The translations under genes were made by a program, and so were the position numbers. Of a stretch of DNA of 64,000 nt, positions 1 through 9,551 are shown in pieces. A model generated the notes under the pieces. That model was not told the origin of the DNA. It saw only the letters and a list, made by a program, of their open reading frames with translations, and searched no databases. Origin of the DNA: Nitrosomonas sp. (GTDB lineage: Bacteria > Pseudomonadota > Gammaproteobacteria > Burkholderiales > Nitrosomonadaceae); contig NZ_JAHBZY010000011.1 of NCBI RefSeq assembly GCF_019635155.1, forward strand, positions 1-64,000, read 5' to 3'. The first letter of the stretch is position 1; each line of letters starts with the position of its first letter.

Positions 1-1
1 C

Positions 2-2368
2 TATGAGCATATTCGCATTGAGAAAGAGCCACTTATCAATGATCGACGCACAGCGAAGCAGAGAAGTATTAAAGGAATTGTTCGCCCTGATCCGGCAGCC
101 CATGGACGATTTCTAGGTACAGCATTAAGTGAGGCAGCCCAAGTTGCCAAAGCGCAGCCAGGAGCAGAAGACGGAAATCTCGTTCTCAAATTGAGTTATT
201 CCGGCAGCCTCGATCTCGGCAAGCTCAATAAGCATGGTGTCGAGTTCATCAGTCAGGAAGACAAAACTGTTTGCATTGTCTTCACATCAGAACAAGGCTT
301 GGCTGAATTTGCCGATCATCTTGCCCGATTGGGTCTTCCTGAAGGTCAGGATCTAAGCTATCAGAATTTGTTGCTCGCTCTTGATGGCATCGGCAATTGG
401 CGTCGAGAAGACAGGGAAAGCTGGGCGATCAAACATTTTGGCATTCCTGATTCGGCCACGTTCAAGCTAGATGTTGAGCTATGGCCGTTGGGTGGTGTGC
501 ATAGCCCGGAGCGGACATCAACCGTGCATCGGTTTGAAGAATGGATCAAAACTCATGGTATTCATCAGATAGACCGGATTAACCGGGATAGCCTTTTATT
601 GTATCGGCTTGATGTAACGAAAGAACAAGTCGCGCATCTTTTGGAACATAGAGATGTTCGTTTGGTGGACTTGCCGCCACGCACGGGAATTACCTACCAG
701 CAAATGGATGTACTTGTTACGCCTCATATTGATGGGATCAGTGCACCTCCATCGGGTGCAGCAAAAGTATGTATCCTCGACAGCGGCATCAACAGCAATC
801 ACCCTTTGCTGCGAGCAGCATTCGGTGAGGCCGAAAGTTACATAGCAGGCCAAGACGCTGAAGACGACGTCGGGCACGGTACTGCCGTGGCTGGGATTGC
901 CTTGTACGGAAATATCGAGGAATGCCTTGCCGCAAATCAATGGAAGCCTGAGCTAGTACTGTGCAGTGGTAAGATTATGACCAAAGCTGTCGGCACAAAC
1001 GAGGCGGTATTTGATGAGAAAACCATCGAGCAGACCATCGAAAAGGCTGTCGAGTATTTCGCGGGAGAGTTAGGATGCAGGATTTTTAATCTTTCCCTTG
1101 GAAACGAGAACGTTCCCTATGATGGTCGACATATTCGTGGGATTGCCTATACGCTAGACAGACTTGCGCGGGAATATGACATTCTGTTCGTGGTTTCGGC
1201 TGGTAACTTTCGCGGTACCGAAACGATACCCAAGTCGGATTGGCGGGCAGAGTATCCAGAATACCTGTTAGCCCCGGAGTCTTTCATTATTGATCCGGCA
1301 CCAGCATTGAATGTGCTGACCATCGGCGCGTTGGCAAACCACACCGCAAATTTGGACGAACAGAGATACGGAGACAGGGATATCAATGCGTTAAGCCCAG
1401 CATCGGAAGATCAGCCCGCCCCATTTACACGCCACGGCCCTTCTATCAAGGGCGCAATCAAACCAGACCTGGTTGCGCATGGGGGGAACTTGGCATCACC
1501 GATGCGGCATGAAGGGCAGCAGATTCACAAAGATAATCGTCGCCTTGGCGTTCTGGTTCCGAATCATAACTTCATCGGTTCTACTCTGCTCAAAGACATT
1601 TCCGGCACGAGCTTTTCTGCACCCTATGTCACTCATTTGGCAGGGCGCGTGCTCAACAGTTTTCCACGCGCATCGGCAAACCTGCTGAGGGCATTGCTGG
1701 TCAATCACGCCGATGTTCCATCCGCTTGTATTTCTGCTTTCCCCAAACAGATGCAAGAACATATGCGCCATATTGTGGGCTACGGCAAGGTCAATACCGA
1801 CACGCTGTTTCGCTCTACAGATGACAAGGTAGTACTCCTTACCGAATCAGCCATCGAGAACGACAGCCATCAGTTTTACGAACTGCCATTGCCTGATGAG
1901 TTTTTGCGCAGCAACCGCGCTACACGCCAGATCAGGGTGACACTGGCTTATTGTCCACCCGTAAAAACCACGCGCATGGAATATGTAGCGACCAAAATAA
2001 GCTATCGCTTGGTCAAAGGGAACTCCCTGGATGAGGTGCAGCGGCATTTTAATCAAGCATTGAAAAAGGAAGAAGACACCAGCGGCGATTCCGCAGCAAG
2101 CAATCGGATTATTACGTCACAAGAACGAGAACGATGCACGGTACAGTCCTCAATCTGGACATTGAAACAGCTATCACCAAAGCAGAAATGGTTCGTCGTG
2201 GTTACACGCCAGGACAAAGAGTGGGGACGCGCAATTTGTCTGGATGAAGAAAACTACGCCCTGGTGGTCTCGGTCAGCGACCGCGAAAATCTTGAGGCTC
2301 GTCTGTACACTCAAATTCAAGCGCGTGTTCGTGTACAGGTGCAGGCTAGAGTGCGTCTTGGCGTTTGA
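2..2368 (+). CDS. Subtilisin-like S8 serine peptidase, IetS-like, 5' partial
   Basis: This is a subtilase-fold serine protease. The frame is open from base 2, so the true start lies outside the window; the TTG at 191 is only an internal codon. The triad is visible: Asp in VCILDSG (codon 779-781), His in VGHGTAVAG (codon 875-877) and Ser in SGTSFSAP (codon 1610-1612). About 250 residues precede the catalytic domain and a long C-terminal region follows it. There is no signal peptide in the visible part, which suggests a cytoplasmic enzyme. Length and layout resemble IetS, the S8 protease of the two-gene IetAS antiphage system, whose ATPase partner is normally the upstream gene. The type III restriction genes downstream fit a defence island. 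The S8 assignment is firm; the IetS assignment is an inference because the expected ATPase is outside the window. Confidence 0.85.
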   Translation, partial: YEHIRIEKEPLINDRRTAKQRSIKGIVRPDPAAHGRFLGTALSEAAQVAKAQPGAEDGNLVLKLSYSGSLDLGKLNKHGVEFISQEDKTVCIVFTSEQGLAEFADHLARLGLPEGQDLSYQNLLLALDGIGNWRREDRESWAIKHFGIPDSATFKLDVELWPLGGVHSPERTSTVHRFEEWIKTHGIHQIDRINRDSLLLYRLDVTKEQVAHLLEHRDVRLVDLPPRTGITYQQMDVLVTPHIDGISAPPSGAAKVCILDSGINSNHPLLRAAFGEAESYIAGQDAEDDVGHGTAVAGIALYGNIEECLAANQWKPELVLCSGKIMTKAVGTNEAVFDEKTIEQTIEKAVEYFAGELGCRIFNLSLGNENVPYDGRHIRGIAYTLDRLAREYDILFVVSAGNFRGTETIPKSDWRAEYPEYLLAPESFIIDPAPALNVLTIGALANHTANLDEQRYGDRDINALSPASEDQPAPFTRHGPSIKGAIKPDLVAHGGNLASPMRHEGQQIHKDNRRLGVLVPNHNFIGSTLLKDISGTSFSAPYVTHLAGRVLNSFPRASANLLRALLVNHADVPSACISAFPKQMQEHMRHIVGYGKVNTDTLFRSTDDKVVLLTESAIENDSHQFYELPLPDEFLRSNRATRQIRVTLAYCPPVKTTRMEYVATKISYRLVKGNSLDEVQRHFNQALKKEEDTSGDSAASNRIITSQERERCTVQSSIWTLKQLSPKQKWFVVVTRQDKEWGRAICLDEENYALVVSVSDRENLEARLYTQIQARVRVQVQARVRLGV

Positions 2369-2381
2369 TTGAAAGAACTTT

Positions 2382-4088
2382 ATGCAGAAAAAACAAAAAC
2401 TCGAACTCACCTGGGTCGGCAAGGAGAACCGGCCTAAGCTGGAGCCGCGCATTCTGCTGGAAGGTCCGGAGAAGTCGTATCACGCAAAACATCGGATTAC
2501 AGATCATGACATCTTTGATAATCGTCTGATCTTTGGTGACAATTTGCTGGCGTTGAAGGCGCTAGAGCAGGAATTCTCGAGTAAAGTGAAGTGCGTTTAC
2601 ATAGACCCGCCATTTAATACGCAGCAGGCATTTGAGCACTATGATGATGGCATTGAGCATTCTTTGTGGCTCGGCCTGGTTCGAGATCGGCTTCAAATAA
2701 TCTGGAGGCTGATGACGGACGATGGAACTCTCTTTGTTCACATTGACGATAACGAACTCGGTTATTTAATTGTTCTGTTAGATGAAATATTTGAGCGGAC
2801 AAATCGAGTGTCCATAGTTACCTTCAAACAAGGTTCTGCTACTGGGCATAAATCAATCAATCCAGGCGTAGTCAGCACTTCAAACTTTTTGTTGATCTAT
2901 GCAAAGAAAAAAAGTGCTTGGATGCCAAGTCGTCTATATACAGCTAGAGCCGAACGAGATAAACGATATGGACAGTTTATCGAAAATTTTGATAAACCTT
3001 ATGAGGGCTGGCGTTTTATTACGCTGACACAGGCTTTTGCTCGTGATCTCAAGCTCCCCGAGAAGGGACTCAAAAAAGTCATTGGCGATGAGTACGAAGA
3101 GAAGCTCTCAGAGTTTATTTTAAGAAATGCACAGAGGGTTATTCGTCAGGCAAGACCTGACTATTCTGCCGTAAGCGAAGCTGCTCGGAAAATGATTGAT
3201 GAGTCCAAGAGTAAACCAGATCAGGTATTTAAACTGATGAGAGAAGGCTATTCTGATATGTTCTTCGTAAACGGAGAACGTATTCTTTTTTATGCAGAAA
3301 AGTTGAAGATTGTTGATGGTGAATATGTTGCAGGAGAGCCACTCACGAGCATTTGGGATGACGTGCTTTCGAATAATCTACACAATGAAGGCGGAGTGGA
3401 ATTTCCTAAAGGTAAGAAACCAGAAGCTTTAATCAAAAGATGCTTGGAATTGGCCACCAAACCTGGCGACTTGGTGCTCGATTCGTTCGCAGGTTCCGGC
3501 ACCACTGGTGCAGTTGCGCAAAAGATGAATCGCCGCTGGATTATGGTGGAATTGGGTGAACATTGCCACACACACATCATCCCGCGCTTGCAAAAAGTAA
3601 TTGATGGTGAAGACCAAGGTGGCATCAGCAAGACAGTGAATTGGCAAGGTGGCGGTGGTTTTCGTTATTACAAACTCGCACCTAGCCTGTTGCAGCAGGA
3701 TGCTTATGGGCAGTGGGTTATTAACAAAGAATACAACGCCGAGATGCTGGCGCAAGCCTTATGCAAGCTGGAAGGATTCACCTATGCGCCTTCTGAAGTG
3801 CATTACTGGATGCACGGACATTCCACCGAACGAGATTTTATCTACGTCACCACAGCAAATCTGAATCACGAGCAATTGCAGCAGCTTTCCGACGAAGTGG
3901 GGGCGGAACGAAGTTTATTGGTATTGTGTACTGCTTTCCGTGGCCGGGGTGATTATCCGAATCTCACCGTAAAGAAAATCCCTAAGCAGGTGCTATCGCG
4001 CTGTGAATGGGGGCATGATGATTATTCGCTGCAGGTGGAGAATCTGCCGAAAGCTCCAGTTAAACCCGGACAACAGGGGCTGTTTTGA
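2382..4088 (+). CDS. mod: Type III restriction-modification system methyltransferase (Mod)
   Basis: Site-specific DNA N6-adenine/N4-cytosine methyltransferase of 568 aa. The catalytic motif YIDPPFNT (about residues 73-80) comes before the S-adenosylmethionine-binding motif DSFAGSGTTG (about residues 367-376), the order of beta-class enzymes typical of type III Mod subunits. The variable segment between the two motifs would be the target-recognition region. The gene starts 13 bases after the protease stop, so the two are probably co-transcribed. The matching Res subunit follows after a 0.4 kb insertion. Mod alone methylates one strand of an asymmetric site; with Res it forms the restriction complex. 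The family call is strong; target specificity cannot be read from sequence. Confidence 0.92.
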   Translation: MQKKQKLELTWVGKENRPKLEPRILLEGPEKSYHAKHRITDHDIFDNRLIFGDNLLALKALEQEFSSKVKCVYIDPPFNTQQAFEHYDDGIEHSLWLGLVRDRLQIIWRLMTDDGTLFVHIDDNELGYLIVLLDEIFERTNRVSIVTFKQGSATGHKSINPGVVSTSNFLLIYAKKKSAWMPSRLYTARAERDKRYGQFIENFDKPYEGWRFITLTQAFARDLKLPEKGLKKVIGDEYEEKLSEFILRNAQRVIRQARPDYSAVSEAARKMIDESKSKPDQVFKLMREGYSDMFFVNGERILFYAEKLKIVDGEYVAGEPLTSIWDDVLSNNLHNEGGVEFPKGKKPEALIKRCLELATKPGDLVLDSFAGSGTTGAVAQKMNRRWIMVELGEHCHTHIIPRLQKVIDGEDQGGISKTVNWQGGGGFRYYKLAPSLLQQDAYGQWVINKEYNAEMLAQALCKLEGFTYAPSEVHYWMHGHSTERDFIYVTTANLNHEQLQQLSDEVGAERSLLVLCTAFRGRGDYPNLTVKKIPKQVLSRCEWGHDDYSLQVENLPKAPVKPGQQGLF

Positions 4089-4101
4089 AACAAAACATTA
4101 A

Positions 4102-4308
4102 TTACCTGAAAGCACAAGCGGTAAGCCGCGTGGATTGCTGCCGAATTTTGGTAATAGAAGCCTCGAACAGAAGCGCTTGGTTTTGGATCTGCGAAATCTG
4201 CGGATGAAAGAATTTGAGCAGATTTATCGTGATGAAGTGGATGCTTGGGCGTTGTATGACAATGCAGGCGATGAGCCGGTGCTGATTAATTGGGGAGAAA
4301 AAGCATGA
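4102..4308 (+). pseudogene. C-terminal remnant of a zeta-toxin-like P-loop kinase
   Basis: An open frame without a start codon of its own follows an in-frame stop at 4099-4101. Its end reads like the tail of proteobacterial zeta-toxin or UDP-GlcNAc-kinase-like proteins: a Tyr-x-x-x-Val-Asp-x-Trp pattern, then WALYDNAGDEPVL and a final WGEKA. The P-loop part is missing, so the gene cannot make a functional kinase. Its stop overlaps the next small gene's start (ATGA at 4305-4308), the coupling expected for a toxin-antitoxin pair. The family call rests on remembered similarity of the C-terminal pattern and is moderate. Confidence 0.5.
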
Positions 4309-4484
4309 ACCAAAAAAGTATTAAACTGGCAAAAGATCCGGATTTAGCGGGTTCTTTGGTTGCAATTCGCCGTGCTGCACAGCGGGCGAGACAATTGGCG
4401 GCCAACACAAACACTGAACTCGTCGTCTTGCGCGATGGTAAGTGTGTGCATATAAAGCCAAGCGGAGAACCAAAGCCGCGATGA
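4305..4484 (+). CDS. Small hypothetical protein, partner of a zeta-toxin-like gene
   Basis: A 59-aa basic protein with an alpha-helical centre (RRAAQRARQLAANTNTELVV) and the tail LRDGKCVHIKPSG. The ATG at 4305 overlaps the stop of the zeta-like remnant by four bases, and its own stop overlaps the res start by four bases (ATGA at 4481-4484). Small proteins of this kind often sit directly after zeta-like kinase genes and are taken to be the cognate antitoxin or accessory protein. With the kinase destroyed, its remaining role may only be to keep ribosomes moving into res. I cannot name a family with certainty. Confidence 0.65.
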   Translation: MNQKSIKLAKDPDLAGSLVAIRRAAQRARQLAANTNTELVVLRDGKCVHIKPSGEPKPR

Positions 4485-7168
4485 ATCGTCATGTCAACGC
4501 CATTGCCGGAAGGCTCAGCTTGCGTGCACCGCAGCGCCGTTCGTTAGAAATTCTGGATCGGATCACGGAGATTGCTCCGCCAAGAAAAGATAGTAATCTA
4601 ATTGCGACATTGGAGATTATTCGCAGTGAATTTCCATCCGTCACAGATTTCGAACGCGAGTTTCCGTCATTGTGCTTTGCACTGGCGACAGGTGTCGGTA
4701 AAACCCGATTGATGGGCGCATTCATCAGTTATCTGCATTTGGCGCATGGCATCAACAATTTCTTTGTGCTGGCACCGAATTTGACGATCTACAATAAACT
4801 GATCACGGATTTCAGTGACCGCACGCATCCTAAATATGTATTCAAGGGTATCTCGGAATTTGCCATTGATACACCAGCCATTATCACGGGTGACAATTAC
4901 AATCAGCATGATCCTGTCAGTGGCACGTTATTTGGCGGTATACGCATCAATATTTTCAATATCTCTAAAATCAATTCCGAGGTGCGGGGTGGCAAAGCTC
5001 CGCGCATCAAGCGATTATCTGAGTATATCGGCGAAAGCTATTTCGACTATCTGGCCGGACTACCCGACTTGGTGCTTTTGATGGATGAATCGCATCGCTA
5101 CCGTGCCAGCGCAGGAATCAAAGCGATCAACGAGTTAAAACCAATTCTTGGTTTGGAGTTGACGGCTACCCCTTTCGTAGAAGGAACTCGAGGTGCGGTG
5201 CCATTTAAGAATGTCATTCTTGATTACCCATTGGGAAAGGCGATGGAAGATGGTTTTGTAAAAGAACCCGCCGTGGTGACGCGCAAGAATTTCAATCCGA
5301 CAGGTATGTCGCCAGAAGAAATCGAACGCATGAAACTGGAAGATGGGATGCGCCTGCACGAGAGCGTAAAAGTCGAGTTGGAAACTTATGCCAGAGAAAC
5401 CAGCAATCCTATCGTTAAGCCATTCCTGCTGGTGATTGCCCGAGATACGACTCATGCTGGGCAGTTATTGGCGTTGATCCAATCCGATGGTTTCTTCGAA
5501 GGACGCTACAAAGACAAGGTCATTCAGGTTGATTCAAGCCGAACCGGTGCGGATGAAGAAGAAATGATCGAGCGGCTATTGAAGGTGGAGCACACTGAAG
5601 AGCCAACTGAGATCGTCATTCACGTCAATATGCTGAAAGAAGGTTGGGACGTAACCAATCTCTATACTATTGTGCCGTTGCGTGCTGCCAATGCACGTAC
5701 CCTGATTGAACAATCCATTGGTCGTGGTTTGCGTTTGCCTTATGGTAAGCGTACAGGTGTAACGGCGGTTGATAGGCTAAATATTGTGGCACATGATAAG
5801 TTTCAGGAAATAATCGACGAAGCAAACCGACCCGATTCCGCCATTCATCTAAAGGCAGTGGTACTGGATAATGATGAACTCGATCAAAAGACAGCAACTA
5901 TTGTTTCTCAATCCCAAGTAGCTACCCAATTAGGAATAAAGCCAGCAGATGCAACTGCCCGCACACAAATTGCGGGGCAAGATGTGCAGCCTTTTTTCAC
6001 CAAGCCAGAAGAACAAAATGTAGCGCAGATTGCTTATGAGATCATCCGCAAGATGGAGAATCAACCGAAGGCTGTGCCCACATTGGCGCACTTAAAAAAC
6101 CCAGAAGTTCAGGCTGCTATCGTCAAGGCAGTGCAAGAACAACATCGCCCCATACAACTGGAATTGGAAGGAGTGACAGAACTACCGGATTTTGCAGCCG
6201 TTGTGGCTAAAACGGTGGAGTTTGTGAACCAACAATCAATTCAAATTCCACGCATACTAATCGTACCCAAGGGAGAAGTGAAAGCTGGTTTTAGACCGTT
6301 CACTCTAAAACTGGATACATTGAAATACCCCGCGGTGTCCGATGAATTATGGATACAGCACCTGCGTACCAGTCAGCGAGATGAAGTGACTTTAGGCGCT
6401 GGCGGTATTGAAGAAAAGCGGATAGAAGATTATGTCGTCAGCGGCCTGATGGATTTTGATGATGTTTCTTACGATGATCAAGCAGACTTGTTGTATGACT
6501 TGGCTGCGCAGACCGTTAAGCATTTTTGCAATTATCTGTCGGAAGATGAGGCGCGTAAGGTTTTACGCTGTTATCAACGCGATATTGCACGCTTTATCCA
6601 TGCACAAATGCAAGATCATAGTTGGGAAGAGGCAGTTGATTACGAAGTGGTTGTAAGTAAAGGATATGTGGAACTTAAACCTAGTGCCTACACCTATTCG
6701 ATCAATGATCCAGTTGCGGATTATCGAATCTCGCCTGATGACAAAAGCAATATGTCAAAGTACGTTTTCGGCGGTTTTACACGTTGTCTGTATCCAATTC
6801 AGAAGTTTGCTTCAGATGCAGAGCGTGTGTTGGCAGTCATTCTTGACCGCGATGCTATCAAGTGGTTTAAACCGGCAAAGGGACAATTCCAGATTTTCTA
6901 CAAGCAAGGAGCTGATCATCCTGAATATCAGCCGGATTTTGTTGCTGAGACAAATAACGCGATTTTCATGCTAGAACCCAAGGCCAGCAATCAAATGACC
7001 GATCAGATCGTTATAGCCAAGATGGAAGCTGCCATCAAGTGGTGCAAGAACGCTTCTGACTACGCCATGGCCAATGGCGGCAAACCTTGGCGCTATGTTT
7101 TGATCCCGCATAACGCAATTGCACAAAACATGACACTTGAAGGATTAGCGCAACAATACAGCGCATAA
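4481..7168 (+). CDS. res: Type III restriction endonuclease subunit (Res), DEAD-like helicase
   Basis: The 895-aa ATP-dependent restriction subunit. The Walker A motif is ATGVGKTRLM (about residues 66-75), the DEAD-like box is LLMDESHRYR, and the helicase C-terminal domain ends in QSIGRGLRLP. A PD-(D/E)xK nuclease site is visible near the C terminus as QPDFVAET followed by MLEPKA. I chose the ATG at 4481 because it overlaps the previous stop as ATGA; a GTG at 4442 in the same frame would overlap the small gene more deeply. With Mod it should cut DNA after collision of two translocating complexes. No frameshift or missing motif is visible, so the system may be active despite the decayed kinase gene between mod and res. 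Confidence 0.92.
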   Translation: MNRHVNAIAGRLSLRAPQRRSLEILDRITEIAPPRKDSNLIATLEIIRSEFPSVTDFEREFPSLCFALATGVGKTRLMGAFISYLHLAHGINNFFVLAPNLTIYNKLITDFSDRTHPKYVFKGISEFAIDTPAIITGDNYNQHDPVSGTLFGGIRINIFNISKINSEVRGGKAPRIKRLSEYIGESYFDYLAGLPDLVLLMDESHRYRASAGIKAINELKPILGLELTATPFVEGTRGAVPFKNVILDYPLGKAMEDGFVKEPAVVTRKNFNPTGMSPEEIERMKLEDGMRLHESVKVELETYARETSNPIVKPFLLVIARDTTHAGQLLALIQSDGFFEGRYKDKVIQVDSSRTGADEEEMIERLLKVEHTEEPTEIVIHVNMLKEGWDVTNLYTIVPLRAANARTLIEQSIGRGLRLPYGKRTGVTAVDRLNIVAHDKFQEIIDEANRPDSAIHLKAVVLDNDELDQKTATIVSQSQVATQLGIKPADATARTQIAGQDVQPFFTKPEEQNVAQIAYEIIRKMENQPKAVPTLAHLKNPEVQAAIVKAVQEQHRPIQLELEGVTELPDFAAVVAKTVEFVNQQSIQIPRILIVPKGEVKAGFRPFTLKLDTLKYPAVSDELWIQHLRTSQRDEVTLGAGGIEEKRIEDYVVSGLMDFDDVSYDDQADLLYDLAAQTVKHFCNYLSEDEARKVLRCYQRDIARFIHAQMQDHSWEEAVDYEVVVSKGYVELKPSAYTYSINDPVADYRISPDDKSNMSKYVFGGFTRCLYPIQKFASDAERVLAVILDRDAIKWFKPAKGQFQIFYKQGADHPEYQPDFVAETNNAIFMLEPKASNQMTDQIVIAKMEAAIKWCKNASDYAMANGGKPWRYVLIPHNAIAQNMTLEGLAQQYSA

Positions 7169-7200
7169 CCCATAGAATTTAATGTAGAAAGAAACCGGAA

Positions 7201-8022
7201 TTAAGTGGGTGCTAGTATTCTGGCACGAAGATACAGAACTTTCTGATTCGATCCCGATGCTTGCCGTTCTTCTGTTATGAATAGATCTGTCTTGGCTTTG
7301 ACGAGATCAGAAAGTTTCTTGTAGCCATATAGCCTCGAATCAAAGTCGGGTTGCAATTTGGTCAGGTAACTACCAAAAGCACCAAGACCTGCCCATCCAG
7401 TATCGTCAACCGACTGCTCAAGTGCTGTCAGGACAAACTCTTTGGGAAATTGAATTTTTTGCTCAATTACCTTAGTAGAAATCTGAACGGGGGAAGACTC
7501 CTTTTTAGTTTTAACCTCTGAAGGCAGTTCGACCGATTCGCTTGCTGTACTTGGACGCAGAATTTCAGTAAACACAAACTTGTGGCAGGCATTGCGGAAA
7601 GCATCAGGTGTTTTCTTTTCGCCAAATCCAAGAACTGTAAGCCCTTCTTCACGCAGCCTCACGGCTAGGCCAGTAAAATCACTGTCACTTGTAATCAAAC
7701 AGAATCCATCAAACTTACGCGTATAGAGCAAATCCATCGCATCAATAATCAAAGCGCTATCCGTAGCATTCTTGCCGGTGGTATAGGCGAACTGTTGAAC
7801 TGGCTTGATCGCATATTTTTGCAGCACTTTCTTCCAGGATGAGCTAGCAGTGGCAGTGAAATCACCATATATGCGCCTCACAGTAGCTTCCCCAAATCTC
7901 GCGATTTCGGCTAGAAGACCTTCAATGACGGCTGCCTGAGCATTATCAGCATCAATTAAAACTGCCAATCGAAGAGTCGGCTCTTCAGATTCAATCTTTG
8001 CAACTAGTCGTGGGGATACCAA
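7201..8022 (-). CDS. NYN (PIN-like) domain nuclease with C-terminal OST-HTH/LOTUS domain
   Basis: A 273-aa protein with an N-terminal NYN domain of the LabA/MARF1 type: the acidic motif VLIDADNA (about residues 20-27), an aspartate in KNATDSALIIDAMDLL, and ITSDSDFTGLAVRL, together a PIN-like metal site for RNA cleavage. A linker of charged residues leads to a C-terminal winged-helix-like region (GWAGLGAFGSYL, then YGYKKLSDL) typical of OST-HTH/LOTUS domains that bind RNA. No ATG exists upstream of the domain; the TTG at 8022 is the best start. It is transcribed against the restriction operon and ends 32 bases from res. A defence or RNA-quality role is inferred only from neighbours. Confidence 0.85.
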   Translation of the reverse strand: MVSPRLVAKIESEEPTLRLAVLIDADNAQAAVIEGLLAEIARFGEATVRRIYGDFTATASSSWKKVLQKYAIKPVQQFAYTTGKNATDSALIIDAMDLLYTRKFDGFCLITSDSDFTGLAVRLREEGLTVLGFGEKKTPDAFRNACHKFVFTEILRPSTASESVELPSEVKTKKESSPVQISTKVIEQKIQFPKEFVLTALEQSVDDTGWAGLGAFGSYLTKLQPDFDSRLYGYKKLSDLVKAKTDLFITEERQASGSNQKVLYLRARILAPT

Positions 8023-8145
8023 GATAATTCCATTTTCTGAAAGTTAATAATCTGTCCAGCAACAATACGGCTATGCGATATGAACCTTGAGGTGATAACC
8101 GTTTGCTAAGCAAAATAATTCCAGAAATATCGGGCATCTTCAACT

Positions 8146-8167
8146 AGCGATAAAATAAATTATCGCT
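8146..8167. repeat. Perfect 8-bp inverted repeat, possible operator or hairpin
   Basis: AGCGATAA and TTATCGCT are separated by six bases, and the symmetry continues for three more bases after one mismatch. It lies in the 366-base AT-rich gap between the NYN gene start (8022) and the DUF6499-type gene (8389), about 125 bases upstream of the NYN gene. There is no T-run, so an operator is more likely than a terminator. Nothing else is evident in this gap. Confidence 0.45.
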
Positions 8168-8388
8168 GGTTAAGAGTTGATCAATGCAAGGAAATGAATG
8201 ATTCTCCGTATGTCTAATATTTATCCATAATCCAAACGGTCATTCATAGCTGATTATCCAACCCCTCTAAGAAATCTATACAGAAATGACCTGTGTCTGT
8301 TTCACTTTAAATCCTTCTAAAGTCTGATAAATAAAATACCGTATTTTTAAATTAACCTAATTTATAAATTTTACATTCAAGTTCAGAT

Positions 8389-9033
8389 ATGAAAAAAGAA
8401 AGAAAATGGCCTGGATATGACTGGAAGACTGCGAAATTCTATGATCTTAGTAGTAAAAAACCACACCATATAGCTTGGGAATTCCTTCGAAGAAACAGCG
8501 AATATCTAAGGAATTATGAAATTTATAAAAAAACAGAAATTGTCCCACTGATTCCAAATGGTAACCCTAATGCTCTGGATATGCGAGAGTACTTTGGAAT
8601 TCATTCTAGTTCCCAGATTACAGATCCTTTTCAATCTACCCCTCCTGTTTTTGAGGACGAGGAGCAAATATATCCAACAATATTTACTAGAAAGCCTTCT
8701 CAACGATTAGAAAAAAATGAAATATGTGCTTATTTTTCCTTTGATCACGATATAGATATGCAGCTTAAAGTAATCGGAAATTTACTAAAAGATAAACAGA
8801 CGAAGATATATGGTGATATTAGGGGTAGAGAGAAACCATTTGATGTTTATTTGCGAATTCTTGATGCGGATCAGGATCCATCGAAACCAACCGATCAAAC
8901 TATTTTAGACACTATATTCGGTGATCAAACAAAAGAACTCAAAGAAATAAGTAGATACAGAACACAAGCTGAAGGATTTTGTGATGGCGGTTATAGAAAT
9001 ATTATAAATAATAAAATTGCAAAAGATATATAA
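8389..9033 (+). CDS. DUF6499/DUF2285-type DNA-binding-like protein of mobile elements
   Basis: A 214-aa protein. The N terminus carries the pattern DW...Y followed by AWEFLRRNSEYLRNY (about residues 28-42), as in the DUF6499 'transcriptional regulator' domain common on integrative elements. The C-terminal third has a DUF2285-like pattern: a VYLRILDA segment, an FGDQT segment, and then a QAxxxCDGGYRxII ending. Members often sit beside AlpA regulators and integrases. The gene is very AT-rich compared with the core genes, a sign of transfer. Function is unproven; DNA binding is an inference from the family. Confidence 0.65.
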   Translation: MKKERKWPGYDWKTAKFYDLSSKKPHHIAWEFLRRNSEYLRNYEIYKKTEIVPLIPNGNPNALDMREYFGIHSSSQITDPFQSTPPVFEDEEQIYPTIFTRKPSQRLEKNEICAYFSFDHDIDMQLKVIGNLLKDKQTKIYGDIRGREKPFDVYLRILDADQDPSKPTDQTILDTIFGDQTKELKEISRYRTQAEGFCDGGYRNIINNKIAKDI

Positions 9034-9310
9034 CAATAAATCTGCATATTAATTGTTGATGCAATATTTTTCATCCAATGTATTAACTACAAATCTAAAT
9101 TCCTCCAACTATTAGTGACTTTCCTGATTTCTATGGAAATCAAACTAATTTCCCTTCGCAAAGAATAGTAAACCGCGCTATTAATTCGACCCATTGCCAT
9201 ATCGGTTATTAAAAGTCAATACAAATTAAGAGTAACGCCTTAATTCGCATGTCCACTTGACTTCAGCAAGATCACACTCCTGCTTGTTACGACAACAAAA
9301 GGAGAACCAT

Positions 9311-9550
9311 ATGGGTAACAAACAGAATGAAGATCAGGAAACAAACAATAAGCCGCAGCTGGCTCGCTTAAAAGAAACAATTCAGATAACAAATTTCTCC
9401 CGCAGCAGTATCTATAGGGGAATAGCCGACGGCACCTTCCCGGCTCCCGTCCGCATCGGAAAACGCGCCATCGCTTTCAAGCTAAGCGAGCTGGAAAAGT
9501 GGGTTGAATCTCGCCCCAGAGTGCAACTAAACAGCAAGGGGGACAAATAA
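9311..9550 (+). CDS. AlpA family phage/mobile-element transcriptional regulator
   Basis: A 79-aa MerR-like winged-helix protein of the AlpA family. The core runs from RLKETIQITNFSRSSIYRGI through GTFPAPVRIGKRAIAF to LSELEKWVESR, exactly the recognition helix and wing of AlpA. The ATG at 9311 is preceded by AAAGGAGAAC, a strong ribosome-binding site; the longer frame from 9257 lacks one. The next gene starts one base after its stop, so both are co-translated. AlpA proteins typically switch on integrase or excision genes of P4-like elements, so this one probably controls the element around it. Confidence 0.88.
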   Translation: MGNKQNEDQETNNKPQLARLKETIQITNFSRSSIYRGIADGTFPAPVRIGKRAIAFKLSELEKWVESRPRVQLNSKGDK

Positions 9551-9551
9551 G

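Noticed and set aside
4290-4304. TTG at 4290 as start of the small gene
   Set aside because: The ATG at 4305 overlaps the upstream stop as ATGA and gives the conserved length.
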